The notes beneath the pieces were generated by a model, which saw only the letters and a list, made by a program, of their open reading frames with translations, did no database searches and was not told the DNA's origin. Positions 1-9,208 of a stretch of 64,000 nucleotides of DNA are shown here, one piece after another. The stretch lies in the NCBI GenBank assembly GCA_026182355.1, contig JAPFBL010000233.1:1302001-1366000 (forward strand), written 5' to 3'. This stretch comes from Hermatobates lingyangjiaoensis (Eukaryota > Arthropoda > Insecta > Hemiptera > Hermatobatidae). Position 1 is the stretch's first letter. Each line of letters begins with the position of its first letter. The translations under genes were made by a program, and so were the position numbers.

Positions 1-2435
1 GTTTGTAATATTTGTATCCTTAGTTTTTTAATTATCTAAAAATAAAGAAGTTTTGATACTGTGTTAACATTTTATTTTTAATTTTTCCATTACTATAAGT
101 TATTTTTAGAGAGAAAGTTGAATTATAGAATAACAGAATATCCATGCATTTTGTATATATTCTGCAGAGGATTGCTTCAAAGGTTTATGGTTATTATACG
201 CGTATTCTAAACAACAGTAAATATAAACTTAATGCGGTTCTATAAGATTGTGGTCTGATGATACCAACATAGATCTTGTTGCTATGTACATTAGTTTGTT
301 GAGGAACTAAAATCTTGTTCATTAACTCATAAAATATGGGACTACTATATACTCATCCTATGTTTAGCTCCTATTTTCTTAAATCAATATAATTTTAGAA
401 TTTACCAATTGCATAGTATGACGATTTGAAACAAACAAATATCTAGTTCTTTAAATAATTTAAGTAAAAAAAAATCCTCAAATGAAATATCGCTTGCAGA
501 TTAATCATATTTTTAAGTTTTTTCATGATTAGAATTAATTAGCAAAGTCAACAAAAGATGAACCAGTTTTTTTCTAATTCGTATTTTATTAAATTGAAAC
601 TTATAAGCTGCAATTTTTCATAAAAATGGTTAAAAATCAAACTTTTCTGATTTCATTGAGTATATATTTTTTTTCTTTCAATAATTTTAACGAAGTTATT
701 GAACTTTATTTATTCAATTAACGAATAATTAATAGTCTTATCTTGTAGATTTTTTTCTTGATTCGCCTGGTTTTTTCTGACCTTATTTCGTTTTTAATTA
801 TTCATGTTCTTACCAGCCTTTGTTTTTTACGTTCATTTTTTGCAAAATCAATAGATTTTGATATATTTTCTGCTACAAGTTAATGTCTTAATAAGTGATT
901 ATCAAATCTACGAGTATAATTAGTTTTATAGTGCTTTTAAACTAGAATCTATTCTTTTTTCCTTCCAATACAGCTAACTGTTAACCATTTTCTACAAATG
1001 CTATAATTTAATCATTCAAAAGTAGCCGAAATTGTTGGAATATATGTTTGTCATTATGAAGAAAGTAAATATTTTTTCAAATAGTCTTCCTGAAATTTTT
1101 TTCCAGGCAATATTTGATGTACCATCCAGCTGATAATACTGTAAGTTTAATTATAATAAAGTTAAGTTAGACTACGTTATTTTACATAGTTCTAATATTG
1201 AAATTTAAGAAAATATAGCCTTTTTGTTATATATTTAAAATAATTGTATGAACTAAAAAAAGATTGTACATTTCATCGCTCTTTTGGAAATTTTAATGTA
1301 AACATTACCTATTTGTAATAACCAAATATATATTTTGCAGGTATTTCAGAAAATGAATATGCATTGGTTATTATATTTTATTCTGCAAAAAAAAAAAAAA
1401 GGGAACTATTTTGCATTGGAAAGTTGTAGGTTAGAATGTTGAAGCTCAAGCAGGGGTTGTTTTTAAAGAAGCTCTTGTAAATTATTCTAGGCAACTATAC
1501 TGTAGCAAACAGGCATAAATTGAGTCTTTTAAAGGAGAAAAATGGGTGTTTATGTAGGAGCCTAGGTAATAAGTAAGCAGGGCTTGGGGACGGTATGCAC
1601 GATATTTCTGCTTTAAGAAAGAATGAGAGAAACAGAGAGGGAAGCATTCATATTGGGGGTAGTAATATTTATTTCAAAATAAATATATATCTGTATGTAT
1701 ATCTGAAACAGACTGGGGAAAAGATAGGGAAGGGGAAGGGGTGATATTGAATTATTTTTCCCCGGCTCTGATTTAGTGGAGCACCAATAATTCTTGCCTG
1801 TTGGTCGGGTGGGTTTGACCACTTTCTAGAAAGAACCAGGCCCAACCACTTCAAAATACCTTGCTGTTATATTAACAAATAATAATAATAAATATATTTT
1901 AAGAGATATGAGGTTTAATTTTTTTCTTGATACAAAATTATACCTTTATAACGAAAGGAGGGTTAGTAAACACCGGCCATGTTCTACTGCCTTCATACTA
2001 AAATGCCTGGGAATATAGATACATACTCTACCCTGTACTTCATAAACAATTACACCAAGTCAAACACTCAAGTAGCAGCTTATTAGCAATCAAAGGGAAG
2101 TACTGCAGAAATTCCATAATACTGCTTAAATGTTGTTAATTTTTGATTTAATGTAAACGACCTTTGTAGGCATTCAAATGTTGTTTATAAAAAACTAATA
2201 ACCATTTTATTTACAGTCAGATTTAAATAAAACGGTTATATAATAGAAAAATACCAAGCTCTGAATGTTTACAAATATAAACGAAACGTTGGCTTAAACC
2301 TAGACCAGACCTCCATAAAAGAAGAAAAATAGTGTTGAATATATTTTGTCAAGGTAAGAAAACATATATATATTATACTCGTATACCAATCAATGATCAA
2401 ACCACAATATAACCACAAAACCACAAACCCCAACT
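1..2435. other. AT-rich non-coding DNA
   Basis: No gene is recognisable. The sequence is mostly A and T with short homopolymers, as expected of an intron. A GC-richer patch at 1720-1860 has short open frames on the minus strand that match nothing I know. A short exon-like segment at 1107-1140 is listed separately. Confidence 0.6.
1107..1140 (+). other. candidate 34-bp micro-exon
   Basis: A pyrimidine-rich tract ending in CCAG precedes the segment and a consensus GTAAGT follows it. One frame is open (one base plus 11 codons, QYLMYHPADNT). Two similar candidates lie at 4784-4831 and 5467-5515 on the same strand, and their phases are compatible. No family is recognised with confidence. Splice-like motifs arise often by chance in AT-rich introns, so this is only a candidate. 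Confidence 0.15.
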
Positions 2436-2496
2436 GGGTTTTTGACTCTGACGAAGACCGCTTGTTGCGGTTCAAAGATCTTAGTCTACTTTTCCC
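2436..2496 (+). ncRNA. degenerate hammerhead-like motif, family A
   Basis: It has the family A layout described at 40008-40068: GGG, GACT, CTGACGA, a stem II arm, AGATCT, AGTC and CCC. The GAAA strand reads CAAA, so the invariant G12 is lost and cleavage is not expected. It lies just upstream of a SINE and follows the family A flank with its TCAATGATCAAACC motif near 2390. Confidence 0.6.
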
Positions 2497-2525
2497 ATTT
2501 TCATATTGTTTTTTTTGTTTGGTTG

Positions 2526-2766
2526 GTGATTCCACATTAGGAGTCCTAAATTTTGCCTAATTCAAATAAAATTAGATTAACGATCTTTAAAGAGTACCTG
2601 GCATCGAACAGGCTCGGGACCGTCGGTTTAAAGTCATCTCCGAGGGACGGAACGCTCAGATCTATTCACGTCACGCGTGAGTAAATCGAGGACCAGAGTG
2701 GGTATCGAACCACAGACCCACCAGTTCAGAGGCGATCACCTTAACCACTGAACTAACCTGGCCCCC
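2526..2766 (-). mobile_element. tRNA-derived SINE
   Basis: This is a copy of a SINE repeated six times in the window. Read on the minus strand it begins with a tRNA-like head: an A-box-like stretch (AGTTCAGTGGTTAAGG) and a diverged B box. It is followed by a conserved body containing GTCGGTTTAAAG-type and CCCGAGCC elements, then a 3' part ending near TAGGACTCC. This copy is diverged and its 3' tail is missing or unrecognisable. It is mobile in trans through a LINE and has no coding capacity. Confidence 0.8.
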
Positions 2767-2796
2767 TTATATATATATACATAAAGTAGTCGTTTA

Positions 2797-2845
2797 TTTC
2801 AACCGTTATGGTGGCCATCCTCAGGAGAAGAAGTAAATTGACCGA
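2797..2845 (-). ncRNA. hammerhead-like motif, family P
   Basis: On the minus strand it reads CTGAGGA, one base, a stem II of GGCC pairing with GGTT, then GAAAT. It matches the intact copy at 33894-33946, including the upstream TTACTTCTTCTC and the preceding CCCTCGGTCAATT. The stem III palindrome ATAT has decayed to ATAAA. A short (TA)n tract lies next to it at 2768-2780. Confidence 0.55.
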
Positions 2846-3717
2846 GGGACTTCAGTCAAATGAATAATTCTCTCCTTAGAGGAATAAAGCAGTGCTGCCG
2901 TGAAGGAGAATTAAAAAAAACCGAGGAGTCCATATCGAAAGAAATTTGAAGAAGAATAAAGAGGAAGAAACAGAAAAAATAAGAAATACATAAAAAATTA
3001 TTAAAAAATCAATAAGAAATGTAGATAATAAAATAATATAATAAACAAATATAAGTTACAAACAACAAACAAAAAAAAACAAAAAACCAACGGTTTAAAT
3101 TCATCCAGCGTCCTAATTTAGAATTAATTCTAAATTAAAATAATTTTATTTGTGGACCCACTGAAGTTTTTATAAACTTCTTTTTGTTGTGAACAATTAT
3201 CTTTTGTTTTAACTTTGTTTTTCAGAAACAATTGAAATGTAGATAATATGTATTCCCTGAAGTGAAAAACACTGAGCTATTGTTTTTTGTGTTTTTTTTT
3301 TTTTGAAAATTGGTTGTGGTTGTTTGTTAAAATAACTATAAAGCTTTGATTTGAAAATCAACTAGTTGATGAATAATGAGTAAACAGTAAATAATATTAA
3401 AATAAAGTAGTGAATTGGAAAATATTGAAAGCTTGGTTGTTGATTACTTAGAAAGTAAGGATTAGGAATGACAGGTAATGTATTTGCAAGGCGTTTAAGA
3501 AGCTTAGGAAGTCCTAATGGAGGCGGAAACCTTAGCGTGTCCATGTCACACCAACACAGAGCGTTGGCTCAACATTAACTTTCAAACTACATTAGAACAT
3601 CAACCAGCACCTTTGCTACTGGATAAAAATATCACTTTACTGTCAAATGGAAACATTTTCGCCAGATGAGGTAACAGGCCAGCCAATTCTACCAAAACAA
3701 GAATGTTCATTAACACT

Positions 3718-3718
<1 letters not shown>
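2846..3718. other. AT-rich non-coding DNA
   Basis: Nothing is recognised. There are A-rich runs near 2950-3090 and a T-run near 3290. Short open frames here are not supported by codon use or similarity. Confidence 0.6.

Positions 3719-3765
<47 letters not shown>
3719..3765. repeat. (TA)n microsatellite
   Basis: About 23 uninterrupted TA units lie just upstream of a degenerate hammerhead-like motif at 3825. Confidence 0.97.
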
Positions 3766-3767
<2 letters not shown>

Positions 3768-3824
3768 CATTTCATCTTTAGTGTTATTTTGTGTTCTTAT
3801 TTATCTGTGTTTACTTTCTTCTGC

Positions 3825-3856
3825 CTGAAGATGACCTATGAGGTCGACAGCTTGTG
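3825..3856 (+). ncRNA. degenerate hammerhead-like motif
   Basis: CTGAAGA (3825-3831) is followed by one base, a perfect stem II GACCT-atg-AGGTC, then GACAGCTT. The GAAA strand has A14 changed to C. The self-complementary stem III is AGCT. The architecture matches the other families, but the motif is probably inactive. Confidence 0.5.
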
Positions 3857-4783
3857 TTTTCATCTATAATTTAGTTATGGTTAGTCCTTAATATATGTTA
3901 TCAGTTATTGCCTCCAGTATGTCCTTGGGAAATTTATTATCTTCATTGCCTCTTGAAGGGATGTCCTACTTTGACTCCTTCTCAACATCCCATCAAAATT
4001 TATGGAGAGTCACATCTCTACTGCTCAGAGCGTCAACAAATGGCCCAAAAACCAAGGGTGGGCGTGAGATATAAATATATGAATCAAATTTTAAGTAAAT
4101 TATAATAGGTTAGAATTATAGTCAAAAACTAATAAAAATCATAGCAATAGATAAAAGATTATCAATGAATCGTTACACTGACGGATATAGAAAAGAGTAA
4201 CTTATAATAATTACTACTAATAAACCTTTGGTGCTTCAACAATGGAATGAAATGTAAATGAACGCAATTTATATGGTGTGAAAAAATAGAAATACATACA
4301 AAATGATGTTTAAAAAAAAATCTGGCAAATGCCAATTTTCAATTTTCTAATCTCACTGTTTTGTAATTTCGGTGAATTATAGGATCACAGTAAAAAAATG
4401 TTTTGAAAAAAGTCGTAAGAAATAAAATTTTACAATTCACTATATATTTCAAAACATTTTTTCTTAAGTTGTCTTTAAAATAATTAAATCTCTATATTTC
4501 GCTGTCAAAATGTATTTATCTTATTGCTTATATTTGACTTAATTTTGACAATTCAGATCCAAACGAGATTTAAAGGTTCATTAACATTGTACTCAATAAA
4601 CTGTACTTGATGATAGCGAATTGGTTTATTAGTAACATACGTAAACTGTTAAAATGATGAAATATAGAGCCTAAGATGTAAATTTATAAAAAAGAATTCG
4701 TGCTTACAACATCATTATGCAAGAGATACGTAGAATGCATAATGAATTGACATTTCAAAGTAGTTTGATTTATGCTGTTTCAG

Positions 4784-4831
4784 AATATGTATGGTTTTGT
4801 GACTTTATTGGAAAACACCAAGAGGTGTTTG
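4784..4831 (+). other. candidate 48-bp micro-exon
   Basis: A TTTCAG acceptor lies immediately upstream and a consensus GTAAGT donor downstream. The 16 codons are open in phase 0 (NMYGFVTLLENTKRCL), and one other frame is also open. The phase fits the candidate at 1107. No homologue is recognised. The segment lies on the strand opposite the furin-like exon. Confidence 0.17.
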
Positions 4832-5466
4832 GTAAGTAGCAGGCACGTAACAATCATACAGGAAGGCAAAGCTTTTCTGTCATTTCTAGTTTAGAAAATC
4901 AATCATTAAATAACATTATAAAAATAAATTAGAAAAAAAATTTCAGTTAATATTTTATTAAAATTTTATATTATTTACATGTATTTGAAGAGTATCAATA
5001 ACTGATAGGGTTTTCAACTGTGTAATTTAAAGTTTTTTTTCGTTCGTGTGATTTTACCGTTAACATACCTTTGACGTCATATTCAGATTAACTTTTTACT
5101 TTGTGCATCGAGTCTTCAACTTTTGAATTTAGCGTTGAAACATAAAGCTAACAGTAGATTTATACATGTATCTTAAAAAATGCACTCAACATCCTAAACA
5201 AAATTTATTCTAGTTAACCTCTTAGAATACTATACGAATAATGCTCTCTTTAAGTTATTATTTACTACATTGTATCTTTAATTAGTGGATATTAAATACA
5301 ATAAATATTCGTTTAATATTTTAACATAAGGAATAACACAATGTTAACATTAACAAAAACAAAATAAAAAAACACACGTCGTGAAGGATTTATGAACGAT
5401 TCAATTTGTTGGGAATGGTTTATTTGAATTTACTTTTTGCAGGTTAGTCCCTTTTTTTTTCTTCAG

Positions 5467-5515
5467 CCTGCACCAAAACGAAAACCAATATTTGAACAAG
5501 GACCTATATTTGAAG
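5467..5515 (+). other. candidate 49-bp micro-exon
   Basis: A strong polypyrimidine tract ending in CTTCAG precedes it and GTAGAC follows. Two frames are open, including PAPKRKPIFEQGPIFE. Phase 0 entry continues from the candidate at 4784. No homologue is recognised, and this could be chance. Confidence 0.15.
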
Positions 5516-6144
5516 GTAGACTACATTTAAATTTTAATTCGGCATACTAAAAAAAAAAAAAGAAAAAAAAAGAGGAACAAACATTCATATTCCAGTTCCT
5601 TTTTATTCTTGTTTGCTAAATTGGTGCATGCAAAATAATCCTAAGTTCCAATTTTGCAATAATATTTCAGAAATATTTAAGTTAGTAAGATAAAAATGTC
5701 TATCATGTTTTTTTTTTAATTTTACATAAATATTGAATATATTGAAAATATAATGAAAACAATTTTCTTTTCTTCTCTGAATTTATGAAATTCAGTTCTG
5801 TATTATTTGAAAAATATTTAATATTATTTAATAAGTGGTTATGGCATAATTTTTTTTTATCTATCACTATAATGTAGAAGTTATTTTTTTAGTTTCAATC
5901 TACATGCAAAAGAATAATATATTTTCCGTAAACATAACATCTAAAATTAAAAACTTTCAACAAATAAATTTTAACTTGAAGGTGAAATATGATTTCATTA
6001 AGAAAGTCAGCATAATGCTTTTTTTTAAAGTGTATTCTAACCGGTAGAGGCAACATGGATTGTAGACGTCAGAAAGTCAAATTTAATGGATTAAGGTCAT
6101 TTGATTTACGAGTAAGGAGGGAGAGGGGAGGAGAAAAATAATAT

Positions 6145-6566
6145 TCAAATCAAACTCCTCACGGATGTAGGAAGAAACAGATTACCAATATCTATGAGAG
6201 TGAAAGTGCATTTGGAAGGATTAATGTCCATCCTCCATACCGTAGTCCATTCCACTATCCTGTCAACGTGTTGTTGGAATTGTCTTAGAGGGGTTTCTAT
6301 GAAGAAGGACCTGCACGAAACCAATATGTCATCTGCATAGATCCCCTCTAGTGTTTGCTTAATTCTGTTGTTTTTATTCCACTTGGGAAAGTCCTGTAAG
6401 TAAAAGTTGAAAAGGATAGGACCAAGGAAAGAACCTTGAGGTACACCCCTCTCAATCTATTACTCAGAGGATAGATTGTTACGGGCGTTGACTCTAAAGG
6501 ACCTTCCGGTGAGATTGGAGTGAACGATCCTTTGGAACCACACAGGTAGCCCAGCGTCTCCTAAAG
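6145..6566 (-). pseudogene. jockey-like LINE reverse transcriptase fragment
   Basis: The minus strand carries the palm core of a non-LTR reverse transcriptase. It has an upstream segment VWFQRIVHSNLTGRSFRV, motif B GVPQGSFLGPILF (coding bases about 6430-6450), the catalytic motif YADD (about 6328-6339) and a following TTVWRMDINPSKC block. Two adjacent stops (6457-6462) interrupt the frame before motif B, and the ORF ends at 6145-6147. No endonuclease or thumb region is present. The intact element would copy its RNA at a nicked target; this copy is dead. It abuts a hammerhead pair at 6561. Confidence 0.88.
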
Positions 6567-6610
6567 ATCTTTCAACTGTAACAAGAGGTCTTCGTCAGGG
6601 TCAAAAACCC
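6561..6610 (-). ncRNA. hammerhead ribozyme motif, family A, minus copy
   Basis: On the minus strand it has CTGACGA, one A, a stem II variant (GACC with a looser 3' arm), GAAA and the palindrome AGATCT followed by T. The distal 3' strand of stem I is cut off by the LINE junction. It pairs with the plus copy at 6618 to form a fold-back. Confidence 0.65.
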
Positions 6611-6617
6611 AACTGTT

Positions 6618-6678
6618 GGGTTTTTGACTCTGACGAAGACCTCTTGTTACAGTTGAAAGATCTTAGTCTTGTTTTCCC
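6618..6678 (+). ncRNA. hammerhead ribozyme motif, family A
   Basis: The order is GGG (6618-6620), GACT, CTGACGA, stem II, GAAA, AGATCT, T, AGTC and CCC (6676-6678). All invariant core bases are present. Stem II carries two changes (ACCTC and ACAGT) that weaken it. The tail ends in the family A flank TATTGTGGTTTAATCATCGA, before a short (TA)n near 6720. Confidence 0.75.
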
Positions 6679-7350
6679 ATTTCATATTGTGGTTTAATCA
6701 TCGAATAAATAAACATATTTATATATATATACAATGTGTGCATTTATATCTATCTCACTGTGCACGACAGGCTTTGTCAATAAATTATAGGTTTGAATAA
6801 ATATTTTATAATAACGGACAACACAACTAGAGAATTCAAAAGGTGTGTTTATTTTGTAACTAACGAAATAAATAAAACACATAGCTATTATAAATTTATG
6901 AAAAAATATAACAGATTTTTGTACTAATCTGTAAAATGGTCATAGTTTGAGGATTATACTGATTTTCACAAGATGAAAATAAATCATCTTGTCACAACAA
7001 GTGTTATAAAAATCAATTAAATCATACGGCATACGCTAATTATATCTGACAATGACTATAACATGATAAAAGCTTTACCGTTTTGAAACTTTCAATAAAA
7101 AGTAATTCAGCATTAATTTTAATGCGTACTTAATAATGTGCGAACTTAATATTTATTCATTGTTTATGATCGATGCAGTCAGTCAAATAATAATATTGAA
7201 ATATAAATAATAATAAAAATAAATATGACAGCGGATGAAATAGTATAAAAATATATATCCCAACAATAAATAATTTATGATGATTCTGTTGAATTGAGCT
7301 GGTGTTATAATCAGGAAAGGAGTACTTGAAGAGCCGCTGAATTAGAATTT

Positions 7351-7352
<2 letters not shown>
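6679..7352. other. AT-rich non-coding DNA
   Basis: Nothing is recognised beyond the family A flank at the left edge. Confidence 0.6.

Positions 7353-7400
<48 letters not shown>
7353..7400. repeat. (TA)n microsatellite
   Basis: About 24 TA units border the fold-back at 7401. Confidence 0.97.
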
Positions 7401-7405
<5 letters not shown>

Positions 7406-7555
7406 AAATAACGCCCCATATTTGGCTTGTATCTGTTTCTTACACAATTTCTCCAGTTTCCGGAATTCCGGATGTATCAGCAGATACAAGCCAAATATGG
7501 GGCGTTATTTAACAGCAGATACAAGCCAAATATGGGGCGTTATTTAACAATATAT
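7401..7555. repeat. fold-back repeat between (TA)n tracts
   Basis: The left arm (7401-7435) is matched in inverse by two right arms (about 7481-7513 and 7516-7551), which are direct repeats of each other. The loop contains a perfect 12-bp palindrome CCGGAATTCCGG near 7460-7471. No hammerhead core is seen. Its right edge continues into a PLE-like coding tag and then (TA)n, so it probably belongs to the same element group. Confidence 0.8.
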
Positions 7556-7588
7556 GTTTAAATGAAGGACTGCTTCCAACTTTTACAA
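7556..7588 (+). pseudogene. PLE-like coding tag running into (TA)n
   Basis: One frame reads CLNEGLLPTFTNIY and then continues as repeated Ile-Tyr through the (TA)n tract. Equivalent tags occur at 17908-18000 (CIKEGLLPKHTNIY), 40287-40430 (CLREDLLPIYTNIY) and 61671-61705 (QEGLHTNFTNIY). The shared pattern suggests the N-terminal coding part of one element type, cut at the same codons. Assignment to Penelope-like elements is inferred from their neighbours. Confidence 0.55.

Positions 7589-7640
<52 letters not shown>
7589..7640. repeat. (TA)n microsatellite
   Basis: About 26 TA units with one TACATA interruption. The tract is flanked by a PLE-like tag on the left and a hammerhead fold-back on the right. 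Confidence 0.97.
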
Positions 7641-7644
<4 letters not shown>

Positions 7645-7851
7645 TAATTTTTTTGAGGTTTGAGGTCCAATGATTTAAACTAGTTCTTTTGCCGACGTTT
7701 CGACATATATTTATGTCATCTTCAGGGCTACAACATGATTGTTTTACAATTAGCACTACTATTACTACTATTTTAATACGACTAATTTAATTTAGTCGGC
7801 AAAAGGACTAGTTTAAATCATTGGACCTCAAACCTCAAAAAAATTACATCA
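7641..7851. repeat. fold-back element carrying a hammerhead
   Basis: Arms of about 57 bp at 7641-7697 and 7794-7851 are almost perfect inverted copies. They enclose a hammerhead on the minus strand and about 65 bp of AT-rich loop. The left edge is a (TA)n tract. Confidence 0.88.
7691..7728 (-). ncRNA. hammerhead ribozyme motif, family J, intact core
   Basis: On the minus strand it has stem I GCC (7726-7728) pairing with GGC (7691-7693) and core CTGAAGA (7719-7725). One extra base is followed by stem II GACAT (7713-7717) with ATGTC (7702-7706), then GAAA (7698-7701). Stem III is the palindrome ACGT (7695-7698) with C17 at 7694. Every conserved hammerhead base is present. The two-base-pair stem III has no loop, so cleavage would be expected only in a dimer. 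Confidence 0.82.
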
Positions 7852-7899
7852 TACAAATATTGGGTCAAGAAAACAAATCATGATGTGTATATATATATA

Positions 7900-8095
7900 G
7901 GTGTATAATGTAATCGGGATTCGGTCAATTTTCCAGGATCAAAATCAAACTCTCAATGCCGACGTTTCGGTTTTATTTAAAACCTTTTTCATAGGCCTAC
8001 AAACAAAGGATGACAAGAAATCATATATAAACATCAACATATAACTATCATCAAAATGGAATATTACAGTTGTGAAAAAAAAATATATATACAAG
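7900..8095 (-). repeat. PLE-like terminal module, family K
   Basis: On the minus strand a GGTTTT/AAAACC stem II is followed by GAAACGTCGGC, but the expected CTGATGA reads CTATGA (near 7990). A long 3' part follows (TGAGAGTTTGATTTTGATCC and on). The same module recurs at 19477, 34047, 34245, 48625, 50485, 60690 and 61315. The upstream body (8000-8095, ATCATATATAAACATC) matches 60780-60860. Confidence 0.65.
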
Positions 8096-8165
8096 TAGAA
8101 GTAATAGAAAAGCAATAAACATTTTTATGAACTTACAGAAGTCAGAATTTTTGAATTAGAAAAAA

Positions 8166-8336
8166 TTAGGAGGGGTGGGAGGGGGAGGAGGGGGTGGAGG
8201 GGAGGAGGTGGAGGAGGGGGGGAGGGGGAGGGGAGAGAACGGGAGGAGGGGGAGGAGGGGGATGAGGGGGAGGAGGGGAGTAGGGGGGGGAGGGAGGGAG
8301 GGGGAGGAGGGATGGGGGAAGGGGAGGAGGAGTTCA
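8166..8336 (+). repeat. G-rich purine tract (GGAGGG-type)
   Basis: About 170 bp is almost purely purine, with dozens of runs of three or more G. It could form G-quadruplexes or triplexes. Long Ser/Pro or Gly/Arg open frames across it come from composition, not from a gene. Confidence 0.93.
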
Positions 8337-8650
8337 TACAAACTACCCGTTTCAGACAAGTAGTAAATACGTTACAGGCCATGTAACCTGACTAATAGAC
8401 TAATAATATATTATAATTAAATCTTCTAGTTTGTATAAGACATTTGTTTATGCACATCATCCCAGGATGAGTATATATAAAATAAAAGAGACAATGTCTA
8501 AAACTCATAGGCACCTTATGAATTTTAACATCACTCTTTTATTTTATGTTTGTATCATCTAAATACAATAAAAAATTATATATCAAAAAATATATATATG
8601 CGTTCAAAATCGAAGAATAGTAATACACAGAGTAAGGACACACAGTTGTA

Positions 8651-8685
8651 AACTAAAATTTTTGGGCAGTCCATCTTCAGGAGAA
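8651..8685 (-). ncRNA. degenerate hammerhead-like motif, family L
   Basis: CTGAAGA (8674-8680, minus strand) is followed by a TGGAC/GCCCA arm pair and then AAAAATTTT. G12 is lost. It is the left half of the inverted dimer. Confidence 0.5.
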
Positions 8686-8770
8686 AAGAGAATGGTAGTC
8701 CAAGCACAACGTAGACGTAACGGGTTACTTGCCACTACGTCTTCAACGTGCTTTGTCTCCCTTTCTCTTT

Positions 8771-8805
8771 TCTCCTGAAGACCGACTGCCCAAAAATTTG
8801 GGTTT
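8771..8805 (+). ncRNA. degenerate hammerhead-like motif, family L
   Basis: CTC then CTGAAGA (8775-8781), an arm pair, then CAAAAATTTGGG. G12 reads C. It is the right half of the inverted dimer and continues into the family L tail GTTTGTAAGTGTG. Confidence 0.5.
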
Positions 8806-9073
8806 GTAAGTGTGTTTCTTTCCTTTGTATGTTACTCTTCTTCGATTTTGAACTCGTATTGTGTCTATTTTGGATAGTCATTCCGTTTATTACGTGAATA
8901 CACGAAACATTTTTTAATCGTGAAGAGAAATCACCTGAAACACGCTATAAGGAATATCAGTTTTTGTTGTGTAGCGTTTTTATACCCATATAATAGTTTT
9001 CACTTTAAAATTATTATGAATATTTTCCAATTTACTACATTATGCTTTTAAGTTTATTTGCAGTGGTACTCAC

Positions 9074-9208
9074 GTAGTTGTCACGGATGTCTGGATGGTT
9101 GGTTTGAATTCCATCGTCTAAAATAGACACAACGACTCCTTTGCCAGTGTACCCCCGTTCCCAAGCCGGCCTGACGTTCATGTCTGCTCCTCTTTCACCT
9201 CCACCGTT
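9074..9208 (-). CDS. exon of a furin/PC5-like proprotein convertase
   Basis: This 45-codon exon is in phase 0 at both ends. A TTTTTCAG acceptor complement (CTGAAAAA) borders 9208, and GTGAGT follows 9074. The protein runs NGGGERGADMNVRPAWERGY, then TGKGVVVSILDDGIQ, and ends NHPDIRDNY. This is the start of the subtilisin-like catalytic domain; the ILDDGI motif holds the catalytic Asp and NHPD follows. VVVSILDDGI and the DMNV..AWERG stretch match the furin and PC5/PACE4 branch better than PC2. The family cleaves secretory precursors after basic residues in the trans-Golgi and beyond, with calcium. The His and Ser exons are not in view. No other exon of the gene was found on either side. Confidence 0.9.

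Larger units (their letters stand above)
3857..6144. other. AT-rich non-coding DNA
   Basis: No gene is recognised apart from two small exon-like segments listed separately. Homopolymer A and T runs are frequent (around 5450 and 5555). Confidence 0.6.
8600..8858. repeat. inverted dimer of family L hammerhead modules
   Basis: The left half (to about 8720) and right half (from about 8735) are inverted copies. Each contains a hammerhead-like motif, an ACGTAGACG-type segment and an outer end with CGAAGAAT/ATTCTTCG-type sequence. A (TA)n-like run lies just outside at 8588-8600. The arms are diverged by scattered substitutions. Confidence 0.8.

Noticed and set aside
8125..8382. Pro/Ser-rich and Gly/Arg-rich open frames
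   Set aside because: They come from the purine tract; all frames are open because of composition.
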